A DNA stretch of 54,026 nt from an uncultured Lentisphaeraceae bacterium (lineage in GTDB: Bacteria > Verrucomicrobiota > Kiritimatiellia > RFP12 > DVOR01), in contig CASEMQ010000019.1 of NCBI GenBank assembly GCA_949289005.1, positions 1 through 54,026 on the forward strand, read 5' to 3'. A model generated the notes under the pieces. That model did not search any database, was not told the origin of the DNA, and was given only the letters and a program-made list of their open reading frames with translations. How positions within the stretch are numbered: the stretch's first letter is position 1; every line of letters starts with the position of its first letter. Of the stretch, positions 46,161-53,540 are shown piece by piece. Both the position numbers and the translations under genes were made by a program.

Positions 46161-46212
46161 GGCGCTCCCAGATGACGCGGCGTCTTAGCGCACCGCGTCA
46201 TCTGGGAGCGCC
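46161..46212. terminator. Perfect 20-base palindrome around a stop codon
   Basis: Arms 46161-46180 and 46193-46212 (GGCGCTCCCAGATGACGCGG and its complement) are identical over 20 bases with a 12-base loop. The loop holds the stop codon of the minus-strand gene at 46185. No T-run follows, so it may be a terminator, an mRNA-stabilising hairpin or the end of a small palindromic mobile repeat. Confidence 0.8.
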
Positions 46213-46901
46213 TCGTTGTATTTTACCCTCTCCATGTCTCCTGCCAGCTCCAAGACCTCGCCGGCGGTGTCCTCGTATCTCAGCCTCACGGTCACCCAAT
46301 CGGCCTCTGTCACCTCGACGAAGATGGTTCGCGGCGCCCCAAGGGCAAGCAAAACGTGCTCCCATGGGATGTCCAGATAGAGTTTCCTGACCGTCTCCCG
46401 CTCCACCCTTCGGGACGCGTCAATGGGTTCGTAGACGTACAGTTCGGAGACGACCGTGTCGTTTTTGATGTAGATCCAATGCATGCCCTGCGTGTTGAAG
46501 AACGTCGGGGTCGGATACCACCAAACGAAGGCTTTCTGCCCTTTTCTGGAGGACGCGTCCGGCGGGGCCTCCCCGCTTTCGGCGACGCGCCTCCCATCCA
46601 CGAACAAAAGATAGCGGAACGGTTTGCCTTTTTGCTCAAGCAGCTCTTCCGTCGTAAGGCCTAAAAAGCATTCTGACTGCGAAAGGCAGAACATGAACGC
46701 CGCCCATTCCCTTCCCAACGGCAGGGAGGGGGCTGGGGGCGACGCGGCCATCCGCGACATCACGGCATGACGCAGCGCGACGCCGCCCAAGACAAGCGTG
46801 CCGATGAGAAGAAGCGCGCCGCAGACGCGTCTTTGCCGGCACCCCCATTTCAGCGACAGCCAAACAACGCAACGCCGATTAAACTGTTTTATCGTGCCCA
46901 T
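46185..46901 (-). CDS. Membrane-anchored protein, candidate immunity protein
   Basis: The ATG at 46901 has GAGGAG six bases before it (MGTIKQFNRRCVVW...). An in-frame ATG at 46931 would encode that site and is less likely. The 238-residue protein has one strong membrane segment at about residues 32-53 (ALLLIGTLVLGGVALRHAV) and a soluble domain facing out. That domain includes FCLSQSECFLGL, WWYPTPTFFNTQGMHWIYIK and PWEHVLLALGAPRTIFVEVT. It follows the Rhs module at 46975 and so is the probable immunity partner. Its composition is closer to the host than the other immunity genes. Confidence 0.65.
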   Translation of the reverse strand: MGTIKQFNRRCVVWLSLKWGCRQRRVCGALLLIGTLVLGGVALRHAVMSRMAASPPAPSLPLGREWAAFMFCLSQSECFLGLTTEELLEQKGKPFRYLLFVDGRRVAESGEAPPDASSRKGQKAFVWWYPTPTFFNTQGMHWIYIKNDTVVSELYVYEPIDASRRVERETVRKLYLDIPWEHVLLALGAPRTIFVEVTEADWVTVRLRYEDTAGEVLELAGDMERVKYNEALPDDAVR

Positions 46902-46974
46902 CTCAATCTCCTCATCTTTTGGCGTTGACAAGCCGTGATGTCCACGACTCTACTTTAGAACAGTGTATCCATGT

Positions 46975-48846
46975 TCACTCATAAACAAACCAAGGGATTG
47001 TTATCACGTAAACATAGGGAGAGGTCATAAAAGTGAGCTGCGAACAGGGCTTACGAGTCACACTGGCAGACAGGAAGTAGTACAGAGCCGGTTGTGTCAA
47101 TCCGCCTGAGAGCTCATACAAAATCACACAACAATATTCTTTCGGAGCCTTGTAAATAATAGGCTTGCCATCTAAGCTAGACGGAGCCAAACAACTATTG
47201 TGAGGTTGATCACAACTACAAGCCTCAATCCCACTACTAACGACTCGACCTGGTGTTCGGATATAAGTTGCGTAGATATTTATGACTTCAGAAACTATAT
47301 CAAAGCCCTTTGCAGCTCCACGATTAGAAGGATGCGTACGCCCCAATCGATTCTTATATCTTTTTGTTTTGCTCAGTCCAAGAAAATCGATCATGTCCAT
47401 TGGGGAATTGTCAAGAAATAGGTATAAGTTATAAAGAGAGTCGTCTCCTTTTTCAAAACTACACCATCGACCATTATGCGTATTATAGGTTCTATAATTA
47501 TATTGCATCAAATCAAGTGCTGAATCATAGACCTCTGATGAGAAGTAAAACGGATTATCAGAAAGAACAAAAAATGGTTGGGATCCAAACGGAGTATAGT
47601 CATAATGGACAACGTCTTCCTGAATATCCACCAGGTCGGAGACGTTTTTGTTGGCGTCGTGGAAGTAGTAGGAAAGCACACTAGAGGCAGGACGGAAGAT
47701 CAGCGGGCGGGTGGCGATGGGTTCGGTGGGATCCCACACGTAGGAGTGGAAGAGGGTATTTTCGGGGCCTCTGAGTTGCTGGACGCAGAGGTAATTGTCG
47801 TAGACAAAGCGTTGGAGGGTCTCCTTCCCATCCTTTATCGTGCGCATTTCGACACGACGGCCCAGGCGGTCGAAGGCCATGGTAATGACGGTGTCGCCGG
47901 ATTGCCAACGGATGGGGCGGTTTTCGGCATTGTAAACGACTGACCAAATACCTGTTCCGGTCTTGATGAGTGTTTGGTTACCGTCGGCGTCATACCCTGG
48001 AGCGAAGTCATCAATCGCGGTGTATTGGTTGAGATTACTGGCCGTGTAGGTTTTGCCCTCGGCGGTGGTGCGATTTCCGATATCATCGTAGGCATAAGAA
48101 GTGTCATTCACGGAAATCAGCTCATCGCGGACGTTGTAGCCGTACTGTTCGTCGTTCTTCGAGGTAGGGCGGCCGAGAAGGTCGTTGGTGTAGACGTAAG
48201 TGGAATAGGTGGCGTTGGTGACGGCGGTGAGGAGGTCACGATGGGGTTCGTAAATCCACGTGACCACATCTTCGTTGGGATAAGTGAGGGAAGATTTGAG
48301 GTTCGTTCCTGGCAAATACGTCCACTTAAAGCCATCGGATTCTGAAATACGCCCCGTGGCGGGGTCATAGACAATGGATTGTTTGCGCTCATTGTCCACG
48401 CTGTAGCCCACGTTCCGGCCGAAGGCATCCCAATGGCGGGTGAGGGTCTTGGAATAGAGCCCCGAGATCTGCTCGGAGGAAAGCTGGCCGAAGGCATCGT
48501 AGGTGAAGGTGGTGACGCCGGCGGCGTCGGTGGCGGAGGTTTGGCGGCCCATTGCGTCGTAGGTGTAGGCGATGTCGGGGGTGTCGTCGGCGTAGTCGAT
48601 GGCGAGGAGCTGGCCCCAGTCGTCGTAAGTATAAGTGGTGACGATGCCGCGGGCGTTGGTGCGGGTGACGAGGCGGCCTTCGTCGGTGTAGGTGTAGGCA
48701 AGGCCCTTACCGTCGGCGTAGGTTTTGGAAAGAAGGACGCCCGAGGCTTCATCATACGTCCACGTGGTGGTATCACCCTCGCAGGAGGCCTCATCGCGGT
48801 AGGTGGTCATGGAAGTGCGGTTGCCGAAGGCGTCGTAGGCGTTCAC
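46975..48846 (-). CDS. Partial Rhs protein with cysteine-rich tip of unknown fold
   Basis: The frame begins inside the Rhs core (NAYDAFGNRTSMTTYRDEAS). It follows the main gene closely for about 490 residues to GRWCSFEKGDD and the junction MDMIDFLGL. It lacks the signal peptide and first half of the core. The 135-residue tip (from about 47380) contains several cysteines (EACSCDQPHNSC, EYCCVILYE, RKPCSQ) and a hydrophobic end (YVYVITIPWFVYE). I cannot assign a fold or catalytic residues. It keeps more core than the other modules, which suggests recombination at varied points. Confidence 0.78.
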   Translation of the reverse strand: MNAYDAFGNRTSMTTYRDEASCEGDTTTWTYDEASGVLLSKTYADGKGLAYTYTDEGRLVTRTNARGIVTTYTYDDWGQLLAIDYADDTPDIAYTYDAMGRQTSATDAAGVTTFTYDAFGQLSSEQISGLYSKTLTRHWDAFGRNVGYSVDNERKQSIVYDPATGRISESDGFKWTYLPGTNLKSSLTYPNEDVVTWIYEPHRDLLTAVTNATYSTYVYTNDLLGRPTSKNDEQYGYNVRDELISVNDTSYAYDDIGNRTTAEGKTYTASNLNQYTAIDDFAPGYDADGNQTLIKTGTGIWSVVYNAENRPIRWQSGDTVITMAFDRLGRRVEMRTIKDGKETLQRFVYDNYLCVQQLRGPENTLFHSYVWDPTEPIATRPLIFRPASSVLSYYFHDANKNVSDLVDIQEDVVHYDYTPFGSQPFFVLSDNPFYFSSEVYDSALDLMQYNYRTYNTHNGRWCSFEKGDDSLYNLYLFLDNSPMDMIDFLGLSKTKRYKNRLGRTHPSNRGAAKGFDIVSEVINIYATYIRTPGRVVSSGIEACSCDQPHNSCLAPSSLDGKPIIYKAPKEYCCVILYELSGGLTQPALYYFLSASVTRKPCSQLTFMTSPYVYVITIPWFVYE

Positions 48847-48867
48847 GTCTTGAAAAATAACAAACGG

Positions 48868-49398
48868 TTACTCATTTCTATCATCACAATGGGGCCACAC
48901 CTTTTCAACAAAATCAATTTCCTTTAATCGAGAATCACACTCTTTCTTATCGAACCGTTGTGAATAAAATCGGAATCTCGGAAAATAAGAGAGGTTGGGA
49001 TTAAGGCGATGATAGAAACACATCAAAATGAACAATCGTTCCTCTGATGACTCGGAACGCCACCACTCCAACTGCAAAAAGTCATAACATTCATATTCTG
49101 CAAGGAGAAGAATGGATTCCAAGCACGTTTCATCGTACATCCCATACGTTAATCTCCATTTCGATAAGGATAACGCATCATTGTTTAGCGTTGTGGAATC
49201 AGAGGACTGCCCCATGTCTCTAAGACATTGAAGATAGGTCTTATACACCTCGTGTGCCTTTTGCTCTGAATAGCACAGCTCTGGATAACAGTGTTCCGGA
49301 TAATAAAGCCTTGAGGTCGCACCATTCACTTGCTTGCGTGCACACCCCACAAGCATTATAACCATGATAAGTACACAGTAAAAAGGGAACTTCCACAT
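48868..49398 (-). CDS. Lipoprotein, candidate immunity protein for the caspase-like tip
   Basis: The 176-residue protein has a lipoprotein signal with lipobox LVGC at residues 16-19. A tyrosine- and cysteine-rich mature part follows (RLYYPEHCYPELCYSEQKAHE), then a helical region (LLLAEYECYDFLQLEWWRSE). It begins 12 bases after the stop of the Rhs tip at 49410. A truncated copy is present at 39804, again 12 bases after another gene. The repeated position supports an immunity role; the family is unknown. Confidence 0.65.
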   Translation of the reverse strand: MWKFPFYCVLIMVIMLVGCARKQVNGATSRLYYPEHCYPELCYSEQKAHEVYKTYLQCLRDMGQSSDSTTLNNDALSLSKWRLTYGMYDETCLESILLLAEYECYDFLQLEWWRSESSEERLFILMCFYHRLNPNLSYFPRFRFYSQRFDKKECDSRLKEIDFVEKVWPHCDDRNE

Positions 49399-49409
49399 CT
49401 CAATTCACC

Positions 49410-50090
49410 TCAATTAAATCGTGGTTTATATGCGGGCCCAAGCGAAGAGGGGGGAATATCATGGTTAGGATAGGAAAGCGAAAACCCTGAATTGGGCACC
49501 TCCTTTCGCTCCATCCAACTTCCTGCCCCACTCAGCCACGTGTTGTTTTGGGGATCCGAATGGCATGCCCCACGTGCAGCAATAACGCCACAGCCTGTAA
49601 CTTTTGCCAACTTATTCGTAAAATCATCAGAGATACGACATGCATAAATCTGAATTCTGCAGTCTTCACAAAACCGGATTGTACCATTTTGAATTTCTGC
49701 CCCAAGTTCTGACAACGTGGCGGAACTAGGGTCTCGTTTATTCAAATACAATCCGGAGCTTCCCGCATCTGCACCTGGAATACCATCCCCCTGTGGCGAA
49801 GAAGACCCATTATAAGCCCAGCCATGCCCTGCGAAAGTTAAATTACGGATACAACATTCGTCCGACGACAATGTCTGTTCTTTCAGAATGTCCAATATCT
49901 CTTTTCCCGTCTTCGCCTTAGACACGCTGGTTTTGCCATCGTTGCTTGCTATGTTACGAAAATGAGTGTTTTCATTTCCCGTGCCATTTGGGATAAAGAT
50001 CCCAAGCGACACAGGCTCGCGTCCAAGATAATCGATTTTATTTATCGAATTGTCAGAAGATAAGGTTTTTGACGAAATCAGTATTACCAT
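49410..50090 (-). CDS. Rhs tip with caspase-like His/Cys dyad, almost no core
   Basis: The protein starts ISSKTLSSDNSINKIDYLGRE, which is the last few residues of an Rhs core, and then becomes a 200-residue tip. His89 lies in NLTFAGHGWAYNG and Cys151 in IQIYACRISDDF, followed by GCGVIAARGACH. A Gly-His-Gly then hydrophobic-Ala-Cys order is typical of caspase-like clan CD folds, including CHAT and DUF4347. This is a motif-level assignment. The start overlaps the end of the phage Rep gene by 38 bases, with no convincing own ribosome site. A lipoprotein gene follows. Confidence 0.7.
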   Translation of the reverse strand: MVILISSKTLSSDNSINKIDYLGREPVSLGIFIPNGTGNENTHFRNIASNDGKTSVSKAKTGKEILDILKEQTLSSDECCIRNLTFAGHGWAYNGSSSPQGDGIPGADAGSSGLYLNKRDPSSATLSELGAEIQNGTIRFCEDCRIQIYACRISDDFTNKLAKVTGCGVIAARGACHSDPQNNTWLSGAGSWMERKEVPNSGFSLSYPNHDIPPSSLGPAYKPRFN

Positions 50091-50850
50091 GCGCCATTAT
50101 AAGGCTTTGTTCTGAATTGAGCCCTTGCAACTCGGAAACAGGCTTATTATCAAAACGTCCCAAGATAGGAGCCATACGCGCCCGATTTTCCTTTGTGCCA
50201 TAGTAAACGCCCCACTGACGACCGGGCCAACCAAGTTGGTCGCGCTTGTGTTTGGAGGTATGGTTGGCAACGTACTGGAACGCCGCCTGACACGTCTCGA
50301 GGCTTGTATATTGCGCGGCAATGTTTGGATCAAGCGACCCACGAACGAGCCCAAAGTGACGTTCCACCGCCGAACACCAATCCGCGGCGAGCTGGACTAT
50401 ATCCGATTGTGCGTTTGTCCACGCGACGCAGTGCAAATGCGGCGTCCGAACCTTGCCCGCATTGTTTTCGCCAGTAGTCAGCTCGATACGCCAGACGAAG
50501 CCAATATCAGGCGAGTAACCACCGCCACGGACACCACGCAACCGCCCCGACACATCAGCGCAAAACATATTCCAGAGTTTACGGAAGTCCTCGGGATCCT
50601 TGTAGCATTGCGCAGGCATCGTGAGCGTGAGCCCGTAGAGGCCGAAAAACTCGCACGGCAGACAGGCGAGCTTACGGCGCAGATTGAGCGCGGACGAGCG
50701 ACTAAACCGACCGTCCATCTTGCCGCGCAATTTATGCCCGTCAAGATTGTTGCGCCGAACGCCGGCAGTACGTGACCGTTGCAACTTCACGCCGTTGCTC
50801 CCAAATTGAACGCCCGAGGGCCTTTCATCGACCACATAAAACGCACTCAT
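50053..50850 (-). CDS. Rolling-circle replication initiator (HUH endonuclease) of the phage
   Basis: The 265-residue protein has the HUH metal-binding motif in TPHLHCVAW (His138, His140) and a downstream tyrosine motif YVANHTSKHKRDQ with Tyr193. These are typical of inovirus/plasmid replication proteins that nick the double-strand origin and join to DNA through Tyr. An N-terminal region with GLYGLTLTMPAQCYKDPEDF matches the first motif of such proteins. The gene ends at 50053, inside the start of the Rhs tip, so its C-terminus may have been changed at a junction. Confidence 0.85.
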   Translation of the reverse strand: MSAFYVVDERPSGVQFGSNGVKLQRSRTAGVRRNNLDGHKLRGKMDGRFSRSSALNLRRKLACLPCEFFGLYGLTLTMPAQCYKDPEDFRKLWNMFCADVSGRLRGVRGGGYSPDIGFVWRIELTTGENNAGKVRTPHLHCVAWTNAQSDIVQLAADWCSAVERHFGLVRGSLDPNIAAQYTSLETCQAAFQYVANHTSKHKRDQLGWPGRQWGVYYGTKENRARMAPILGRFDNKPVSELQGLNSEQSLIMAHGNTDFVKNLIF

Positions 50851-50950
50851 GAACCTTCCTCATCAAAAAACAAGAGTAAGATAGCACATATCAGGAGACA
50901 TTACAATAGCCAAGCCCCAGATTTTTCGATTTTTTTTTTTGCGCTTGAAA

Positions 50951-51095
50951 AGAATGGTGGGCGTTGCCCACACCCTACTTTTTTCATTCCGGGGGCTTAC
51001 GCAGCCCCCAAACCCCCGCGTCCCCCACAACAGACACACTTTTAACGCGCTTTCGCGCTGTATTTTCAACCTAACGGACGGCTTTTCGCCGTCCT
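50951..51095. other. Hairpin-rich intergenic region, candidate phage origin
   Basis: Between rep and the recombinase gene three hairpins occur in 140 bases: GTGGGC-GTT-GCCCAC (50957-50971), GGGGGCT-TACGC-AGCCCCC (50990-51008) and GGACGGC-TTTTC-GCCGTCC (about 51074-51092). TGTATTTTC recurs on either side of the last one. The region also carries a 12-13 T run near 50930. The placement next to rep fits a rolling-circle origin or packaging signal. Confidence 0.45.
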
Positions 51096-51128
51096 GTATT
51101 TTCGCATAACCCAATGCACCGCAGTATT

Positions 51129-51767
51129 CTACGTGGAACATTTGCCGCTCCGACGACCGTGCCGGGAGGCATACCGCCGATAGACATGCGGCGCGATGCC
51201 CAAATGCTGATGAACGAACCGCCAAACCGTCGAATACGACACCCCATATCGCCGCGCGAGCGTGGGAATGTTTACCTTGCCCCAATCCGCCCGGATTTCA
51301 GAGGCGTACGACAACAGCAGGAGCGGACGCCCCAGACGACGCCCCTCCGACTTGAGCCGCGCCAAGCTTTCCTTGACCCGTTGCGACAGGAGCTTTCTTT
51401 CGATTTCCGCCGACAGGCCAAAGGCGAAGGCCAGAACCTTGCTCATCAAATCGTCATCCAACCGGAAGCCGTCTTTTATCGTCCAAACCCTGACCTTATG
51501 TTTCAGACACCAATTCAGAATATCAATCACCATAAACAACGAGCGACCAAGCCGGGAGATTTCCGTACAGATCAGCAAATCCCCCGAGCGCAACCGACGC
51601 AGAAGACCGCCAAGCTTTCGTTTCCGGTAGTCTTTCGCCCCCGATATGGTTTCCTCTATCCATTGAACGTCCCCCAGATTTTCCCGTTTGGCGAAATTGA
51701 CAATCTCATACCGTTGATTTTCCACAGTTTGCTTATCCGTGGAAACCCGAATGTAACCATAGACCAT
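51129..51767 (-). CDS. Small serine recombinase (resolvase/invertase family)
   Basis: The catalytic N-terminal domain begins MVYGYIRVSTDKQTVENQR with nucleophile Ser9. It includes EISRLGRSLFMVIDIL and the long E-helix AFAFGLSAEIERKLLSQRVK. A C-terminal helix-turn-helix (IPTLARRYGVSYSTVWRFV) completes a 212-residue protein of normal resolvase size. In a phage context it could integrate and excise the genome or invert a segment. It seems intact. The basic C-terminal end (YASRHGRRSGK) may add DNA contacts. Confidence 0.9.
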   Translation of the reverse strand: MVYGYIRVSTDKQTVENQRYEIVNFAKRENLGDVQWIEETISGAKDYRKRKLGGLLRRLRSGDLLICTEISRLGRSLFMVIDILNWCLKHKVRVWTIKDGFRLDDDLMSKVLAFAFGLSAEIERKLLSQRVKESLARLKSEGRRLGRPLLLLSYASEIRADWGKVNIPTLARRYGVSYSTVWRFVHQHLGIAPHVYRRYASRHGRRSGKCST

Positions 51768-51865
51768 AGCCAGCTCCGATACAGGGCGGAACCATCCCCA
51801 CCCCCGACCATAACCCTATCAAAGCCGACACCGCCCCACAACGGGCAGAAGACGGACGGCGACCG

Positions 51866-52396
51866 CTATGCGCCCGCGACAGGCGCGGGCCCACCAGCGG
51901 CCGCTGTCGCCGTCTTCACGCCCGTTTCCTTGGGCGCGGGAACCGTTTTGCCAGAGGGGACAGCGGGAAGCGGAGGGACAGGCCGCGCTATTATCCGAGC
52001 GACTCCGTCCAAGTCCACAACGACAGCCACATTTGAACCGACTTCGGCAATCACGCCATAAGGTGACACGAACGACCCCAGTTCAAACCGCTGACCATTC
52101 AGCCAGACAGAAGAACCAACCGTGCTGATTTCCGCCGAGATGAACCTATTTTCCGATTTTTTGTCCTCCGGAGGCGTTTCGGAGGCTTTTGGTTGAACGA
52201 GCTGGACATCCTGAATAATCCGGTCGACGATGTTAGTTATCGCCGTTCCTAAATCCGCGCGAATTTCCTCACGATACATTCCCTGACGATCGAGCGAGGC
52301 GACCCAGAAGACGGCGAAAACTAGCACGAGATTGACCACGACTAGAAACGCGACCAATAGAACAACAGCCCAGCCAGTCCGGCCAATGCGTAGCAT
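51866..52396 (-). CDS. Phage membrane-anchored protein of unknown function
   Basis: From the ATG at 52396 (MLRIGRTGWAVVLLVAFLVV) the 176-residue protein has one N-terminal membrane helix. An external domain (FISAEISTVGSSVWLNGQRF, VAVVVDLDGVARIIARPVPP) and a Pro/Ala-rich tail follow. It overlaps the end of the Zot gene. The position after Zot suggests a partner in virion extrusion, perhaps bridging Zot to a host secretin. I recognise no named family. Confidence 0.65.
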   Translation of the reverse strand: MLRIGRTGWAVVLLVAFLVVVNLVLVFAVFWVASLDRQGMYREEIRADLGTAITNIVDRIIQDVQLVQPKASETPPEDKKSENRFISAEISTVGSSVWLNGQRFELGSFVSPYGVIAEVGSNVAVVVDLDGVARIIARPVPPLPAVPSGKTVPAPKETGVKTATAAAGGPAPVAGA

Positions 52397-53112
52397 GATA
52401 CAAGCCCTATCAAAACCGCGTACCAAGGAAACGACTTGACCCGCGAATAGTCAGAGCCGTTGAAATCGAGCGTTTGAGCCGCGGAAGACGCCGCAAACGA
52501 CCCACCGAAAAAAGCCGCCGTATCATACGCGGCGAACACTTCCCGGGACTTGGGAAGCCAGTGCATGGCAATCTTTTCTTTGCTGAGCCCGTCATACTCC
52601 GAGACAATGATAAACTGCCGCAACCCCGGAGGCAGTCCGACACCGACGACAGGAAACCGAAATTTGGCGAGATCGAAGCAATAGAGCCACCTATGGACGA
52701 TAGAGCGCAAGCGTGTATGCAAAAGTGCCTCGAACTGGACGATGAAATAGACATCCTGACCGAGCTTATCCGATTGTCGAAGCCATGAAGCCACATCCGA
52801 CAGTTGCGAACCTTTGTGGCGCGCGTCCGAATAACTGTCCAGCCATTCGCCAGCCTCGTCAACCACAATGATTACCCGATAATGACCGCCGGAACCACGC
52901 AAATCACCGTGCGGCAACGTCCACGGATCGACCGCCCCGAAATCCTCTAGGTAACGATACCGAGAGGCGTCAATGCCACGAGAGGCCAAGTAGTCATCTT
53001 TCAGCTTGATGTTAGAAACGACCCCCATGCCCAGACGGAGGTTTTCCACCATCATTTTAACGCAGGAAAACGATTTGCCCCCGCCGAGCTTGCCAACGAC
53101 CCCATAGACCAT
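52342..53112 (-). CDS. zot: Zonular occludens toxin-like (pI) phage assembly ATPase
   Basis: The 256-residue protein has a Walker A motif GKLGGGKS (residues 7-14) and Walker B VIIVVDEAGEW (Asp85, Glu86). A single membrane helix near the C-terminus (WYAVLIGLVSCYALAGLAGL) is also the standard layout of inovirus pI/Zot. It drives virion assembly and extrusion at the inner membrane. The ATG shares a base with the preceding stop (TGATG). The periplasmic part after the helix is very short; the following gene may supply that function. Confidence 0.9.
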   Translation of the reverse strand: MVYGVVGKLGGGKSFSCVKMMVENLRLGMGVVSNIKLKDDYLASRGIDASRYRYLEDFGAVDPWTLPHGDLRGSGGHYRVIIVVDEAGEWLDSYSDARHKGSQLSDVASWLRQSDKLGQDVYFIVQFEALLHTRLRSIVHRWLYCFDLAKFRFPVVGVGLPPGLRQFIIVSEYDGLSKEKIAMHWLPKSREVFAAYDTAAFFGGSFAASSAAQTLDFNGSDYSRVKSFPWYAVLIGLVSCYALAGLAGLLFYWSRF

Positions 53113-53540
53113 CACGACCCCGACACAGTGGGAACCCAGGACTTGACAAAACGATACGTCAAAACAATTAAGGAGACGGGAACAACAATCGACATGAAGT
53201 AACCGACAAACGCGCCGAAATTAAGCACGTCCACGATATCCGCGAAAAACTGCGTAAATGTGCCGCCGCCGGAAACGCCATAAATTGACGAGGTTAAAAT
53301 TCCGTTGACGGCATCGCCGAAACTGTCCAAAACATCGTCTTTCCCCGTCAAATCGAAGGAGAGACCTTTAATCGCTGTCTGAAGCCAATCCCAAACGGCC
53401 CAGAAAAGCCCCAAAACCGGAGAGACAATGGCCAGAACCAAAGCCCACGCATGATTGGCCGCCCAGCCTATGAAAGCCTGGAAGACCCCAAACAACATCG
53501 TGAAAAACGAGAATATGCGCCCGATAACATTAGACAGCAT
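53112..53540 (-). CDS. Phage membrane protein, pVI-like minor coat candidate
   Basis: The 142-residue protein has three hydrophobic segments (FFTMLFGVFQAFIGWAA, WALVLAIVSPVLGLFWAVW and GYFMSIVVPVSLIVLTY) with a glycine-rich loop (YGVSGGGTFTQFF). Size, membrane layout and position between an adsorption-like gene and zot match pVI-type (DUF2523-like) end-cap proteins. Start and stop overlap both neighbours. Confidence 0.68.
   Translation of the reverse strand: MLSNVIGRIFSFFTMLFGVFQAFIGWAANHAWALVLAIVSPVLGLFWAVWDWLQTAIKGLSFDLTGKDDVLDSFGDAVNGILTSSIYGVSGGGTFTQFFADIVDVLNFGAFVGYFMSIVVPVSLIVLTYRFVKSWVPTVSGS

Larger units (their letters stand above)
33721..50090 (-). other. Rhs toxin-tip array with candidate immunity genes
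   Basis: Reading 5' to 3' on the minus strand, the order runs: caspase-like tip, lipoprotein; partial Rhs with Cys-rich tip, membrane protein; GC-rich spacer; main Rhs with HExxH tip, exported protein; truncated lipoprotein; partial Rhs with papain-like tip, lipoprotein; partial Rhs with PPPDE-like tip, membrane protein; partial Rhs with NCQDFAE tip, membrane protein; core stump. The core pieces are GC-rich and alike, while tips and immunity genes are visibly AT-rich and different. Confidence 0.85.

Noticed and set aside
45644..46390. Several overlapping frames in the GC-rich spacer
   Set aside because: Proline/arginine-rich, on both strands, with no ribosome sites; better explained as a non-coding repeat region.
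33721..50090. Type VI secretion cluster around the Rhs genes
   Set aside because: No VgrG, PAAR, Hcp or structural type VI genes are visible, and the main Rhs has a Sec signal peptide.
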